From JACMLD01 sp047602295 (lineage in GTDB: Bacteria; Bacteroidota; Bacteroidia; Chitinophagales; Chitinophagaceae), in contig JASGHP010000001.1 of NCBI GenBank assembly GCA_047602295.1, positions 1,240,001 through 1,304,000 of the forward strand: a stretch of DNA of 64,000 nucleotides, given 5' to 3'. The translations under genes were made by a program, and so were the position numbers. Below are positions 26,522 to 33,788 of this stretch, piece by piece (within the stretch, counting starts at the first letter, position 1; every line of letters starts with the position of its first letter). The notes beneath the pieces are model-generated. The model had not been told where the DNA came from. It did no database searches and saw only the letters and a list, made by a program, of their open reading frames with translations.

Positions 26522-27118
26522 ATGCCAAAAATACAGCTTTCAACAGAGGAAATGCAATTGGTAAGCAATAGCCATTGGATTTTAACAAAGCACCGCATCA
26601 TAGAAAAAGTGTATCATCTGTTTGGCAATTTATCAGAGCAAATGCAATCCGCTTTACAAGTGCCAGGCATTTTGCCCGAAGCTGTTTTATCATTGCCACC
26701 CAAAATTTCTAAAGGTGAACAGTATGAAGCCATGCCTTATGTGGTATTGGATTATCCCCGTTATTTTACTAAAGAAGATGTGCTGGCTGTAAGAAGTTTT
26801 TTCTGGTGGGGACATTACTTCAGCATTACATTGCATCTAAAGGGAAATTATTGCAAGCTCTATTATAAAAAAATAGCAGCCGCTGTGGCTGCAAAAAAAT
26901 TAAATGATCATTATTTTTCTGTTTCAGGAAATGAATTCAGCTTTAACCTGGAAAGTGAAAATTATACGCAGGAAAATGTTTTTGTCCGCTTGGCAAATGA
27001 AGAACAATCCATTCCATTTTTAAAGCTCAGCTATAAAATACCATTTGAACAATGGCCGCATGCAGAAATGGAATTTATGCATGCGTTTCAGCAGCTATTA
27101 AATTTAATGCAGGATTAA
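26522..27118 (+). CDS. Conserved-looking hypothetical protein
   Basis: A 198-residue soluble protein starting MPKIQLSTEEMQLVSNSHWI. I prefer this ATG to an in-frame one 42 bp upstream that lies in repeat DNA. It has no signal or membrane segments. Recognisable blocks are VLDYPRYFTKEDVLAVRSFF, WWGHYFSITLHLKGNYC and ending FMHAFQQLLNLM. I do not recognise the family. Its stop overlaps that of the convergent START-like gene (TTAA, 27115-27118). Codon use looks like that of its neighbours. Confidence 0.7.
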   Translation: MPKIQLSTEEMQLVSNSHWILTKHRIIEKVYHLFGNLSEQMQSALQVPGILPEAVLSLPPKISKGEQYEAMPYVVLDYPRYFTKEDVLAVRSFFWWGHYFSITLHLKGNYCKLYYKKIAAAVAAKKLNDHYFSVSGNEFSFNLESENYTQENVFVRLANEEQSIPFLKLSYKIPFEQWPHAEMEFMHAFQQLLNLMQD

Positions 27119-27495
27119 TTGCCTATGCGGTGAAGCAGATCTTTTACCTGGTAGTCCCAAAGCTGACTTTGATCTTTGATTTCTTTTTTCTCTGCAAAAT
27201 CATTTATTATCAAAATCGTCTGATTGGTTACTTCAGATTTTTCTATCCTGAATTCGAAGTATTCTTCCTTAGGAGCAGCTAGCCAATGAAATTTTACAAA
27301 CTTTTCTTCTTCACCTTCCATTATTTCCGCTTTTTCCACAGAACCGTTCCATGAAAAGCTGAATATATTGTCTCTTTCATCCACTTTATCTGCAAACCAT
27401 TCCTGCAATCCAGCGGGTGTACTTAAAAATTCATATAGGATGGAGGGTGAACATCTAACCGGGTACTCCAACGTAAATAACTGTTTTTTACTCAT
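27115..27495 (-). CDS. START-like domain protein (AHSA1/SRPBCC superfamily)
   Basis: A 126-residue protein from the ATG at 27495 (MSKKQLFTLEYPVRCSPSIL). The blocks YEFLSTPAGLQEWFADKV, then FSFSWNGSVEKAEIM and KFHWLAAPKEEYFEF fit the small START-like fold common in Bacteroidota. This fold binds hydrophobic ligands or acts as a chaperone-like module. The ligand is unknown. An upstream inverted repeat (TCATTGG/CCAATGA, near 27508) lies in its promoter region. Confidence 0.8.
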   Translation of the reverse strand: MSKKQLFTLEYPVRCSPSILYEFLSTPAGLQEWFADKVDERDNIFSFSWNGSVEKAEIMEGEEEKFVKFHWLAAPKEEYFEFRIEKSEVTNQTILIINDFAEKKEIKDQSQLWDYQVKDLLHRIGN

Positions 27496-27800
27496 TTCGC
27501 AATCATTGGTCTGATATTTCCAATGATGCAATAATAGAAAATAATTGAACGCAGCAAAATTTTAGTTTGTTTTTTTTATGCGAACGGAAGCCCGAATACA
27601 GCTGTTTTTATGATAAAGACATGATTTTTAGTGATTTATAGATAAATGAAGCTTAAAACCAGTCTAAAGAAATAAAATAGACAGATGAAAATAAATTCTC
27701 TATTTATAAAACAAACCAGATAAGAAAACCTGCTTAGCGAACGTTTAATTATGAGTAGATAAACCCTTTCAAACAAAATCATACAAAACTAAGTCCACCT
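27496..27800. other. Divergent intergenic region before rpoD
   Basis: This 305-bp A+T-rich stretch lies between the START-like gene and rpoD. Apart from the small inverted repeat TCATTGG-N10-CCAATGA near its left end, I see no exact promoter element, RNA gene or ORF worth reporting. Confidence 0.5.
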
Positions 27801-28676
27801 ATGAGTATGCGTCAACTTAAAATTACCAAATCCATCACCAACAGGGAGTCTCAGAGCCTTGAGAAATACCTGCAGGAGATTGGTAAAGTAGAACTCATTA
27901 GCCCGGAAGAAGAAGTTAGACTGGCAGGATTGATTAAACAAGGAGACCAAACAGCGTTGGACAGGCTTACCAAAGCCAATCTGCGTTTTGTGGTATCCGT
28001 GGCAAAGCAATACCAGAACCAGGGCCTTTCTTTACCGGATCTAATCAATGAAGGCAATCTTGGCCTTATTAAAGCAGCCCAGCGTTTTGATGAGACACGT
28101 GGTTTTAAATTTATTTCCTATGCTGTTTGGTGGATTCGCCAGAGCATTTTGCAGTCTTTGGCAGAGCAGGCACGTATTGTACGCCTTCCATTAAACAAAG
28201 TTGGATTAACCAACCGCATTCAGAAAGCATTTTCTCAGCTAGAGCAGGAATACGAAAGAGAACCTTCTGCCGATGAAATTGCTGATTTACTAAAACTTGA
28301 TATTGATGAAGTAACATCTACACTTAGCATTAATGCCCGTCACGTAAGTATGGATACGCCACTTTCCGAAGGAGAAGATGGCACCCTGATAGACCTGATG
28401 GAAAACCCCAATGCTGTGCCTACTGAAAAAAATATAGAGCACAATGAATCGCTGAAACTGGAAATTGAGCGTTCACTAAAGGCGCTTACAGAAAGACAGA
28501 AAGAAGTGATTTGTTATTTCTTTGGCATCGGTATAGATCACCCAATGAGCCTGGAAGATATAGGCGATCATTTCAGCCTTACCAGGGAAAGGGTGCGCCA
28601 GATTAAAGACAAGGCCATCACCAAACTTAAAACAACCAGCCGCAGCAGAATTTTGCGCAGCTATTTGGGTACCTGA
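27801..28676 (+). CDS. rpoD: Primary RNA polymerase sigma factor (short Bacteroidota type)
   Basis: A 291-residue sigma-70 protein starting MSMRQLKITKSITNRES; a second ATG two codons later is also possible. Region 1.2 (SLEKYLQEIGKVELISPEEE), region 2 with FDETRGFKFISYAVWWIRQS, region 3, and region 4.2 (SLEDIGDHFSLTRERVRQIK) are all present. Region 1.1 and the non-conserved insert are missing, as expected for the primary sigma factor of Bacteroidota. That factor recognises the -7 TAnnTTTG / -33 TTTG promoters seen across the window. It is the housekeeping sigma factor. Confidence 0.95.
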   Translation: MSMRQLKITKSITNRESQSLEKYLQEIGKVELISPEEEVRLAGLIKQGDQTALDRLTKANLRFVVSVAKQYQNQGLSLPDLINEGNLGLIKAAQRFDETRGFKFISYAVWWIRQSILQSLAEQARIVRLPLNKVGLTNRIQKAFSQLEQEYEREPSADEIADLLKLDIDEVTSTLSINARHVSMDTPLSEGEDGTLIDLMENPNAVPTEKNIEHNESLKLEIERSLKALTERQKEVICYFFGIGIDHPMSLEDIGDHFSLTRERVRQIKDKAITKLKTTSRSRILRSYLGT

Positions 28677-28693
28677 TCTTTTAGAATCGTTAC

Positions 28694-28701
28694 TATATTT
28701 G
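28694..28701 (+). promoter_or_regulatory. -7 element (TATATTTG) upstream of ffh
   Basis: An exact TAnnTTTG match lies 18 bp after the rpoD stop and 72 bp before ffh. If used, the ffh transcript would begin just before the hairpin at 28714-28741. Confidence 0.45.
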
Positions 28702-28713
28702 CAATCTTATATT

Positions 28714-28747
28714 AAGGTGAATGTTATCATACATTCACCTTTTCTTT
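28714..28747 (+). terminator. Hairpin terminator between rpoD and ffh
   Basis: A perfect 10-bp stem (AAGGTGAATG/CATTCACCTT) with an 8-nt loop is followed by TTCTTTTTA. It would end rpoD transcripts, but it also lies downstream of the putative ffh promoter, so it might act as a leader structure for ffh. Confidence 0.8.
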
Positions 28748-28772
28748 TTATACCAAGGAAAATATTGACTGT

Positions 28773-30098
28773 ATGTTTGAATCGTTAAGTGATAAGCTCG
28801 AGTCGGCGTTTAAATCCCTGAAAGGTGAAGCCAGGATTACCGAGTTGAATATTGCTACCACTGTAAAAGAAATCCGCCGTGCATTGGTAGATGCGGACGT
28901 AAACTTTAAAATAGCCAAAGAATTTACCGATAAAATAAAAGACAAAGCCGTTGGTGAGAAAGTAATCAATGCCATTAGTCCCGGGCAGTTGATGGTGAAG
29001 ATTGTAAAAGATGAGCTGGCTGAATTGATGGGTGGCGTAGAGAGCGAATTCAACGCCAAAGGCAATCCCGCAGTTATTTTAATTGCAGGCTTGCAGGGTT
29101 CTGGTAAAACCACTTTCAGCGGCAAACTGGCCAATTACCTGAAAACAAAAAAAGGGCTTTCCCCAATGTTGGTAGCAGCAGATATTTATCGCCCTGCGGC
29201 TATTGATCAGTTGAAAGTATTGGGCAGCCAGATAGATGTAGATGTATACAGCGAACCCGAAAATAAAGACGCTGTTTCTATTGCACAAAATGCAGTAAAG
29301 GAAGCACGCAGCAAAAACAAGAACGTGCTCATTATAGATACTGCCGGTCGCCTTGCCATAGATGAGGCTATGATGACCGAAGTGGCCAATGTAAAAAATG
29401 CAGTAAACCCCAACGAGATTTTGTTTGTGGTGGATTCTATGACCGGCCAGGATGCAGTGAACACGGCCAAAGCATTTAATGATCGGTTGAATTTCTCTGG
29501 CGTAGTACTTACCAAATTGGATGGTGATACAAGAGGCGGTGCAGCATTGTCTATTAAATACACGGTAAACAAACCCATCAAATTCATTAGCAGTGGTGAA
29601 AAGATGGAGACGCTGGATGTGTTCTACCCCGAGCGTATGGCACAGCGTATCCTGGGCATGGGCGATATTACCTCATTGGTAGAAAAAGCGCAGGAGCAGT
29701 ATGATGAAGCAGAAGCCCGCAAGCTGGAGAAAAAAATAAGAAAAAACCAGTTCGACTTTGAAGACTTTAAACAACAACTGGCGCAGATAAAAAAGATGGG
29801 TAACCTGAAAGACCTGATGGGCATGATACCAGGTGTGGGCAAAGCCATTAAAGATGTAGACATTAGCGATGATTCTTTCAAAGGCATAGAAGCCATGATA
29901 AACTCTATGACACCTTTTGAAAGGGCCAACCCGGATGTAATTGATCAAAACCGCCGCAAACGCATCGCCAAAGGCAGTGGAAAAGGTTTAGATGAGGTGA
30001 ATGCTTTTATGAAGCAATTTGACCAAATGAAGCAAATGATGAAAATGATGAACAAAATGCCAATGGGAGGCAAGATGCCCGGCTTTGGAAGACGCTAG
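28773..30098 (+). CDS. ffh: Signal recognition particle GTPase
   Basis: A 441-residue Ffh/SRP54 protein that binds 4.5S RNA and nascent signal sequences and delivers them to FtsY. The N domain is residues 1-90. The G domain has P-loop GLQGSGKTTFSGKL, DTAGRLAIDE, TKLDGDTRGG and the SRP motif PIKFISSGEKME. The C-terminal Met-rich M domain ends QMKQMMKMMNKMPMGGKMPG. The length is normal. A weak A/T hairpin (11-bp arms of A/T, 30105-30145) follows. It is probably monocistronic. Confidence 0.97.
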   Translation: MFESLSDKLESAFKSLKGEARITELNIATTVKEIRRALVDADVNFKIAKEFTDKIKDKAVGEKVINAISPGQLMVKIVKDELAELMGGVESEFNAKGNPAVILIAGLQGSGKTTFSGKLANYLKTKKGLSPMLVAADIYRPAAIDQLKVLGSQIDVDVYSEPENKDAVSIAQNAVKEARSKNKNVLIIDTAGRLAIDEAMMTEVANVKNAVNPNEILFVVDSMTGQDAVNTAKAFNDRLNFSGVVLTKLDGDTRGGAALSIKYTVNKPIKFISSGEKMETLDVFYPERMAQRILGMGDITSLVEKAQEQYDEAEARKLEKKIRKNQFDFEDFKQQLAQIKKMGNLKDLMGMIPGVGKAIKDVDISDDSFKGIEAMINSMTPFERANPDVIDQNRRKRIAKGSGKGLDEVNAFMKQFDQMKQMMKMMNKMPMGGKMPGFGRR

Positions 30099-30161
30099 CT
30101 TTAATATTTTTTTAATAAATCATTAAATTTCTAAAAAAATATTTAAAAGAGTATAACAAAG

Positions 30162-30189
30162 TATAATACTAATTCAATCAAGTATTATA
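30162..30189. promoter_or_regulatory. Inverted repeat overlapping the rpsP promoter
   Basis: TATAATACT (30162-30170) and AGTATTATA (30181-30189) form 9-bp arms. The right arm overlaps the -7 element at 30186-30193. This could be an operator, but the A+T richness makes chance plausible. Confidence 0.3.
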
Positions 30190-30193
30190 TTTG
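30186..30193 (+). promoter_or_regulatory. -7 element (TATATTTG) upstream of rpsP
   Basis: An exact TAnnTTTG match upstream of rpsP, giving a leader of roughly 80 nt to the preferred ATG at 30280. Confidence 0.5.
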
Positions 30194-30279
30194 GAAAATA
30201 AATAAGGATGGCTAATTTTGCAGTCCTTGTTTATACAAGATTAACCCTATTTCTTAACGCATTTAAATGTCTATTTAAA

Positions 30280-30729
30280 ATGCCAGTAAAAATGAGACTC
30301 CAGCGCCATGGGTCTAAAAAAAGGCCATTCTACTTTATAGTAGTGGCAGATGCTCGCGCACCCAGAGATGGTAAATTTATCTCCAAAATTGGTACGTACA
30401 ATCCATTAACCGTTCCATCCACCATTCAGCTAGATCGTCAACGTGCTTTAGATTGGTTGCACAAAGGTGCTCAACCAACTGATACTGTACGCCGCATTCT
30501 TTCTTTCAAAGGTGTATTGTACCTGAAACATTTGCTACGCGGTGTTTCTCTTGGATTGTTTGATGATGTAACTGCTATGACTAAGTTTGAATCATGGCAC
30601 AAAGAACACGAAGCGCAAATCCTGAAACGTCAGGAAGAAAGCCGTCGTTCTAATCCACGTGGTGGCAGAAGACCACAAGGTGGAGGCAATCGTCGTCCTG
30701 CTAGACCAGCAGAAGGCGGTTCACACTAA
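30280..30729 (+). CDS. rpsP: 30S ribosomal protein bS16
   Basis: A 149-residue protein. The start is set at MPVKMRLQRHGSKKRPFYF, which matches the family's N-terminus; an in-frame ATG 72 bp upstream would add 24 atypical residues. The bS16 core ends near residue 85. A long basic tail rich in R, G and P follows (for example RRSNPRGGRRPQGGGNRRPA), making it longer than E. coli bS16 (82 residues). Extended tails occur in Bacteroidota. It has its own promoter element and a strong terminator, so it is not co-transcribed with rimM, unlike in many bacteria. Confidence 0.95.
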   Translation: MPVKMRLQRHGSKKRPFYFIVVADARAPRDGKFISKIGTYNPLTVPSTIQLDRQRALDWLHKGAQPTDTVRRILSFKGVLYLKHLLRGVSLGLFDDVTAMTKFESWHKEHEAQILKRQEESRRSNPRGGRRPQGGGNRRPARPAEGGSH

Positions 30730-30761
30730 GATTACAATCGTTAACCAACGTATACATTTCT

Positions 30762-30795
30762 ATATCCCGACAGGTAACTGTTGGGATATTTTTTT
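30762..30795 (+). terminator. Rho-independent terminator of rpsP
   Basis: An 11-bp stem (ATATCCCGACA/TGTTGGGATAT, one G-T pair) with a 6-nt loop is followed by a run of seven T. Confidence 0.9.
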
Positions 30796-30818
30796 ACCCC
30801 CAACCCCCTAAAGGGAGT
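30796..30818. repeat. Left inverted repeat of the rpsP-rimM gap
   Basis: ACCCCCAACCCCCTAAAGGG plus AGT pairs with the reverse complement of 31077-31100 (ACCCCCGACCCCTAAAGGGG plus AGT). The core CCCCTAAAGGG is itself nearly palindromic. Confidence 0.75.
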
Positions 30819-31038
30819 AGATGATCTTAAGAAAATGTTTTTGTTCAAGAAAATGTTTTCGTTTGTTTAGATACCAGCATCAGTTTTCATAGTATCATCG
30901 TTCCCACAATACTGTGGGAATCCTTTCATCTTTTGTACAAAAGGCAACTCAAGTATCCTATAAAATTTTCCAAACTAAATATTAGCAGTGCTTATAAAAT
31001 AAAAGCAACTCTATAATTCTCAGCTTACGGAGTACTAT

Positions 31039-31046
31039 TATCTTTG
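31039..31046 (+). promoter_or_regulatory. -7 element (TATCTTTG) upstream of rimM
   Basis: An exact TAnnTTTG match 57 bp before the rimM ATG, inside the repeat-bounded segment. It suggests that this segment supplies the rimM promoter. Confidence 0.45.
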
Positions 31047-31076
31047 AACAGAGAAATTTTTTATTTAAACTAATAA

Positions 31077-31100
31077 ACTCCCCTTTAGGGGTCGGGGGTG
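31077..31100. repeat. Right inverted repeat of the rpsP-rimM gap
   Basis: ACTCCCCTTTAGGGGTCGGG plus GGTG is the inverted partner of 30796-30818 and ends only 2 bp before the rimM start codon. Confidence 0.75.
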
Positions 31101-31102
31101 GT

Positions 31103-31615
31103 ATGAACTACAACAGCATCGGAAAAATAGTGGCCAGCTTTGGTGTAAAAGGAGAGGTGATCCTATTGCATCACCTCGGCAAAAAAACATCGCTGAAAGG
31201 ACTGGAGGCGCTTTTTATAGAAGTAGTCAAAGGAGAAATGTTGCCTTATTTTATTCAATCAGCAAAAATAAAAAGCGAAGAAGAAGTATACCTGAAGCTG
31301 GAAGGAATAGATACCAAAGAAGCTGCAGGCAAATTGCGGCAAAAGGAAGTGTGGTTTACAGAAGAAGCTTTTGAAAAATATTCTGCTAAATCTTCTATTA
31401 TTTCTTTACTCGGCTTTCGTCTTATAGATGAAGGAACAGATCGCGGTCCCATTCTTGAAATTATTGAACAACCTCACCAGATGCTGGCACGGATAGATCT
31501 TAGCGGCAAAGAAGCACTCATTCCCCTGCATGAACAAAGCCTTCAGAAAATTGATAAAAAGAAAAAGGAAGTGCATGTAGTGCTGCCGGAAGGTTTGCTG
31601 GACGTGTATAGATAG
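31103..31615 (+). CDS. rimM: 16S rRNA processing protein RimM
   Basis: A 170-residue protein. The N-terminal RimM domain (IGKIVASFGVKGEVILLHHL) and the C-terminal PRC-barrel-like domain (LLGFRLIDEG, ALIPLHEQSLQKIDKKKKEV, LPEGLLDVY) are present. It assists maturation of the 30S head and binds uS19. The usual downstream partner trmD is not here, and the upstream rpsP is separated by a terminator and a repeat-bounded segment. Confidence 0.94.
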   Translation: MNYNSIGKIVASFGVKGEVILLHHLGKKTSLKGLEALFIEVVKGEMLPYFIQSAKIKSEEEVYLKLEGIDTKEAAGKLRQKEVWFTEEAFEKYSAKSSIISLLGFRLIDEGTDRGPILEIIEQPHQMLARIDLSGKEALIPLHEQSLQKIDKKKKEVHVVLPEGLLDVYR

Positions 31616-31831
31616 CTGCTAGCTTTTGCGTCGTTAACGAGCTGCTAGCTATTAGCTGCAAGCTGCTAGTTCTTTTGCTTCGTTAATGTATTTCGTTCAA
31701 TATTAATAAGAGGCAAAGTTTACTCGCCACGACAACTTCTAACTTGAGGCTTGCAACTCGTAGCTTTCCTCGCCGCGATGGCTCATAGCTCACAGCTATC
31801 AGCTCATAGCTTCTTCGTAACTTTATCCTTC
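31616..31831. repeat. AGCTNNTAGCT-rich simple repeat region
   Basis: AGCTGCTAGCT, AGCTATTAGCT, AAGCTGCTAG, GCTCATAGCTCACAGCTATC and AGCTCATAGC recur through the 216-bp gap between rimM and dinB. Many of them are palindromic around AGCT/CTAG. No gene or promoter is clear. Confidence 0.6.
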
Positions 31832-32977
31832 ATGCAATCTCCTCTACGCACCATAGCACATTTTGATCTTGACTCATTCTTTGTGAGTGTGGAGACGCTG
31901 AATAATCCAGCTTTACGCGGCATCCCTGTTATGGTAGGTGGCAGCGAACGTGGTGTGGTAGCTGCCTGCAATTACGAAGCCCGCAAATACGGCATCCATT
32001 CTGCCATGCCCATGAAAACAGCTATGAAGCTTTGCCCGCATGCCACCGTGGTAAAAGGCAGCAGGGGAGAGTACAGTCGCTTCAGCAGATGGGTTACAGA
32101 AATTATTGCAGCAGAAGCACCGTTATTTGAGAAAGCATCCATCGACGAGTTTTATATTGATCTAACGGGCATGGACAAGTACCATAATGCTTTTGAATGG
32201 ACAAAGAAGCTTCGGGAGAAAATTATAGAAGAGACCAAGCTACCTATTTCATTTGGATTGGCTTCCAATAAAATGATCGCCAAGATGGCTACGGATGAAG
32301 CAAAGCCAAATGGTTTTTTGTGGGTGCCACATGGTAAAGAAACAGATTTCCTTGATCCCTTAAAGGTGAGTAAGATACCAGGTGTAGGCGCACATACTTA
32401 CCGTTCTTTGTTGCAGGTAGGTATAGAAACCATTAAAGAATTGCGTGAAGCAAAACTGGAAATGCTGGAAAGATATGTTGGCAATTATGGTGTAGATCTC
32501 TGGCATAAAGCGCAAGGCAAACATGAAGGATTGGTACATGAATACCATGAAGCCAAATCTGTATCCACGGAAAACACTTTTGAAGAGAATAAAACTGATG
32601 TTAACTTTCTATTAAATGAGCTGGTGCGCATGACGGAGAAAATAGCTTTTGAACTGCGCAAAGACAATAAGATGGCCGGCTGCATGGCAGTGAAGATTCG
32701 CTACCCCGATTTTGAAACCACTTCCCGCCAGGTGAGCATTCCCTATACATTTTATGATGATGAACTGATACCAGTAGCTAAAGACCTGTTTCACAAGCTT
32801 TACCGAAAAGGACAACCCGTGCGCCTGCTGGGTGTAAGGTTAAATGAGCTTACGGGTGATGCTGTTCAAACCAACCTTTTTTCAGACACCCGAAAAAAAG
32901 CCTCCCTATACAAAGCCATAGACGATGTTAAAAACAGGTTTGGAAAGGATTTTATCACCAAAGCTACGGGCAAATAA
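31832..32977 (+). CDS. dinB: DNA polymerase IV (Y family)
   Basis: A 381-residue translesion polymerase from the ATG at 31832 (MQSPLRTIAHFDLDSFFVSV); an upstream in-frame start lies in repeat DNA. Catalytic acidic residues are in HFDLDSFFVSVE and SIDEFYIDLTGM. LPISFGLASNKMIAKMAT and the helix-hairpin-helix region VSKIPGVGAHTYRSL follow, then the little-finger domain. It copies damaged DNA with low fidelity. The C-terminus lacks an obvious beta-clamp motif, though this is hard to judge by eye. Confidence 0.94.
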   Translation: MQSPLRTIAHFDLDSFFVSVETLNNPALRGIPVMVGGSERGVVAACNYEARKYGIHSAMPMKTAMKLCPHATVVKGSRGEYSRFSRWVTEIIAAEAPLFEKASIDEFYIDLTGMDKYHNAFEWTKKLREKIIEETKLPISFGLASNKMIAKMATDEAKPNGFLWVPHGKETDFLDPLKVSKIPGVGAHTYRSLLQVGIETIKELREAKLEMLERYVGNYGVDLWHKAQGKHEGLVHEYHEAKSVSTENTFEENKTDVNFLLNELVRMTEKIAFELRKDNKMAGCMAVKIRYPDFETTSRQVSIPYTFYDDELIPVAKDLFHKLYRKGQPVRLLGVRLNELTGDAVQTNLFSDTRKKASLYKAIDDVKNRFGKDFITKATGK

Positions 32978-33010
32978 AAAAAATAGTCTATCTGTTCTGT
33001 AGGGAATAGC

Positions 33011-33018
33011 TATATTTG
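33011..33018 (+). promoter_or_regulatory. -7 element (TATATTTG) upstream of the peroxiredoxin
   Basis: An exact TAnnTTTG match 31 bp before the peroxiredoxin ATG at 33050. Confidence 0.5.
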
Positions 33019-33049
33019 TAGCCCTATTTTCCACTTTAAAATTTTCAAT

Positions 33050-33688
33050 ATGAGTTTAAGATTAGGCGACACAGTGCCAAATTTCCAGGCAGAAACAACT
33101 GCCGGTAAAATTGATTTTTATGAGTACCTCGGCGATGGATGGGGTGTTTTGTTTTCTCACCCTGCAGATTATACTCCTGTTTGTACAACAGAATTAGGCA
33201 AGACTGCTTTATTGCAGGAAGAATTCAGAAAGCGCAATGTAAAAGCATTGGCGGTTAGTGTAGATCCACTTGATAAACATTTTGGTTGGGTAAAAGACAT
33301 CAATGAAACACAAAGCTGTAATGTTGATTTTCCTATCATCGCTGATGAAGACAGGAAAGTAGCAGAGGCGTATGATATGATTCACCCAAATGCTTCTTTA
33401 ACTGCAACAGTTCGTTCATTATTCATTATCGGTCCAGATAAAAAATTGAAACTGAGCATCACTTACCCTGCTTCTACCGGAAGAAATTTTCATGAAGTGT
33501 TAAGAGTAATTGATTCTTTGCAGTTAACTGCTAACTACAGTGTTGCTACGCCAGCAAACTGGACTGCAGGTGAAGATGTAATTGTTGTGCCTGCTGTAAG
33601 CACTGAAGATGCTATCAAGAAATTCCCTAAAGGAGTTAAAGTGGTAAAACCATACCTGCGTTATACACCACAACCAAACGTAGACTAA
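33050..33688 (+). CDS. 1-Cys peroxiredoxin (Prx6 type)
   Basis: A 212-residue AhpC/TSA-fold enzyme. The peroxidatic cysteine is C45 in HPADYTPVCTTELGKT. The sequence RSLFIIGPDKKLKLSITYPA and the long C-terminal domain are those of the Prx6 group, which usually has no resolving cysteine. It reduces hydrogen peroxide and alkyl hydroperoxides. It has its own promoter element and terminator, so it is monocistronic. Confidence 0.95.
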   Translation: MSLRLGDTVPNFQAETTAGKIDFYEYLGDGWGVLFSHPADYTPVCTTELGKTALLQEEFRKRNVKALAVSVDPLDKHFGWVKDINETQSCNVDFPIIADEDRKVAEAYDMIHPNASLTATVRSLFIIGPDKKLKLSITYPASTGRNFHEVLRVIDSLQLTANYSVATPANWTAGEDVIVVPAVSTEDAIKKFPKGVKVVKPYLRYTPQPNVD

Positions 33689-33716
33689 TTTAGTTTGTAA
33701 ATATGGTTATTATGCA

Positions 33717-33746
33717 GAAGGGCCTTTGGGGCCCTTTTGTTTTTTG
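33717..33746 (+). terminator. Rho-independent terminator of the peroxiredoxin gene
   Basis: AAGGGCC/GGCCCTT arms (33718-33724 and 33730-33736) with a 5-nt loop are followed by TTGTTTTTTG. Confidence 0.88.
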
Positions 33747-33788
33747 TGATGCAGCCGCGATTGCTTAATTTCCATAAAACTACTGCAC

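Larger units (their letters stand above)
30730..31102. other. rpsP-rimM gap with repeat-bounded segment
   Basis: This 373-bp gap holds the rpsP terminator, inverted repeats at 30796-30818 and 31077-31100, and a hairpin at 30901-30920 (TTCCCACA/TGTGGGAA, 4-nt loop). A -7 element match for rimM is also present. No ORF is convincing. Confidence 0.6.

Noticed and set aside
30208..30279. 24-residue N-terminal extension of bS16
   Set aside because: Family members start at MPVK; the extension is hydrophobic and atypical, so the upstream ATG was not used.
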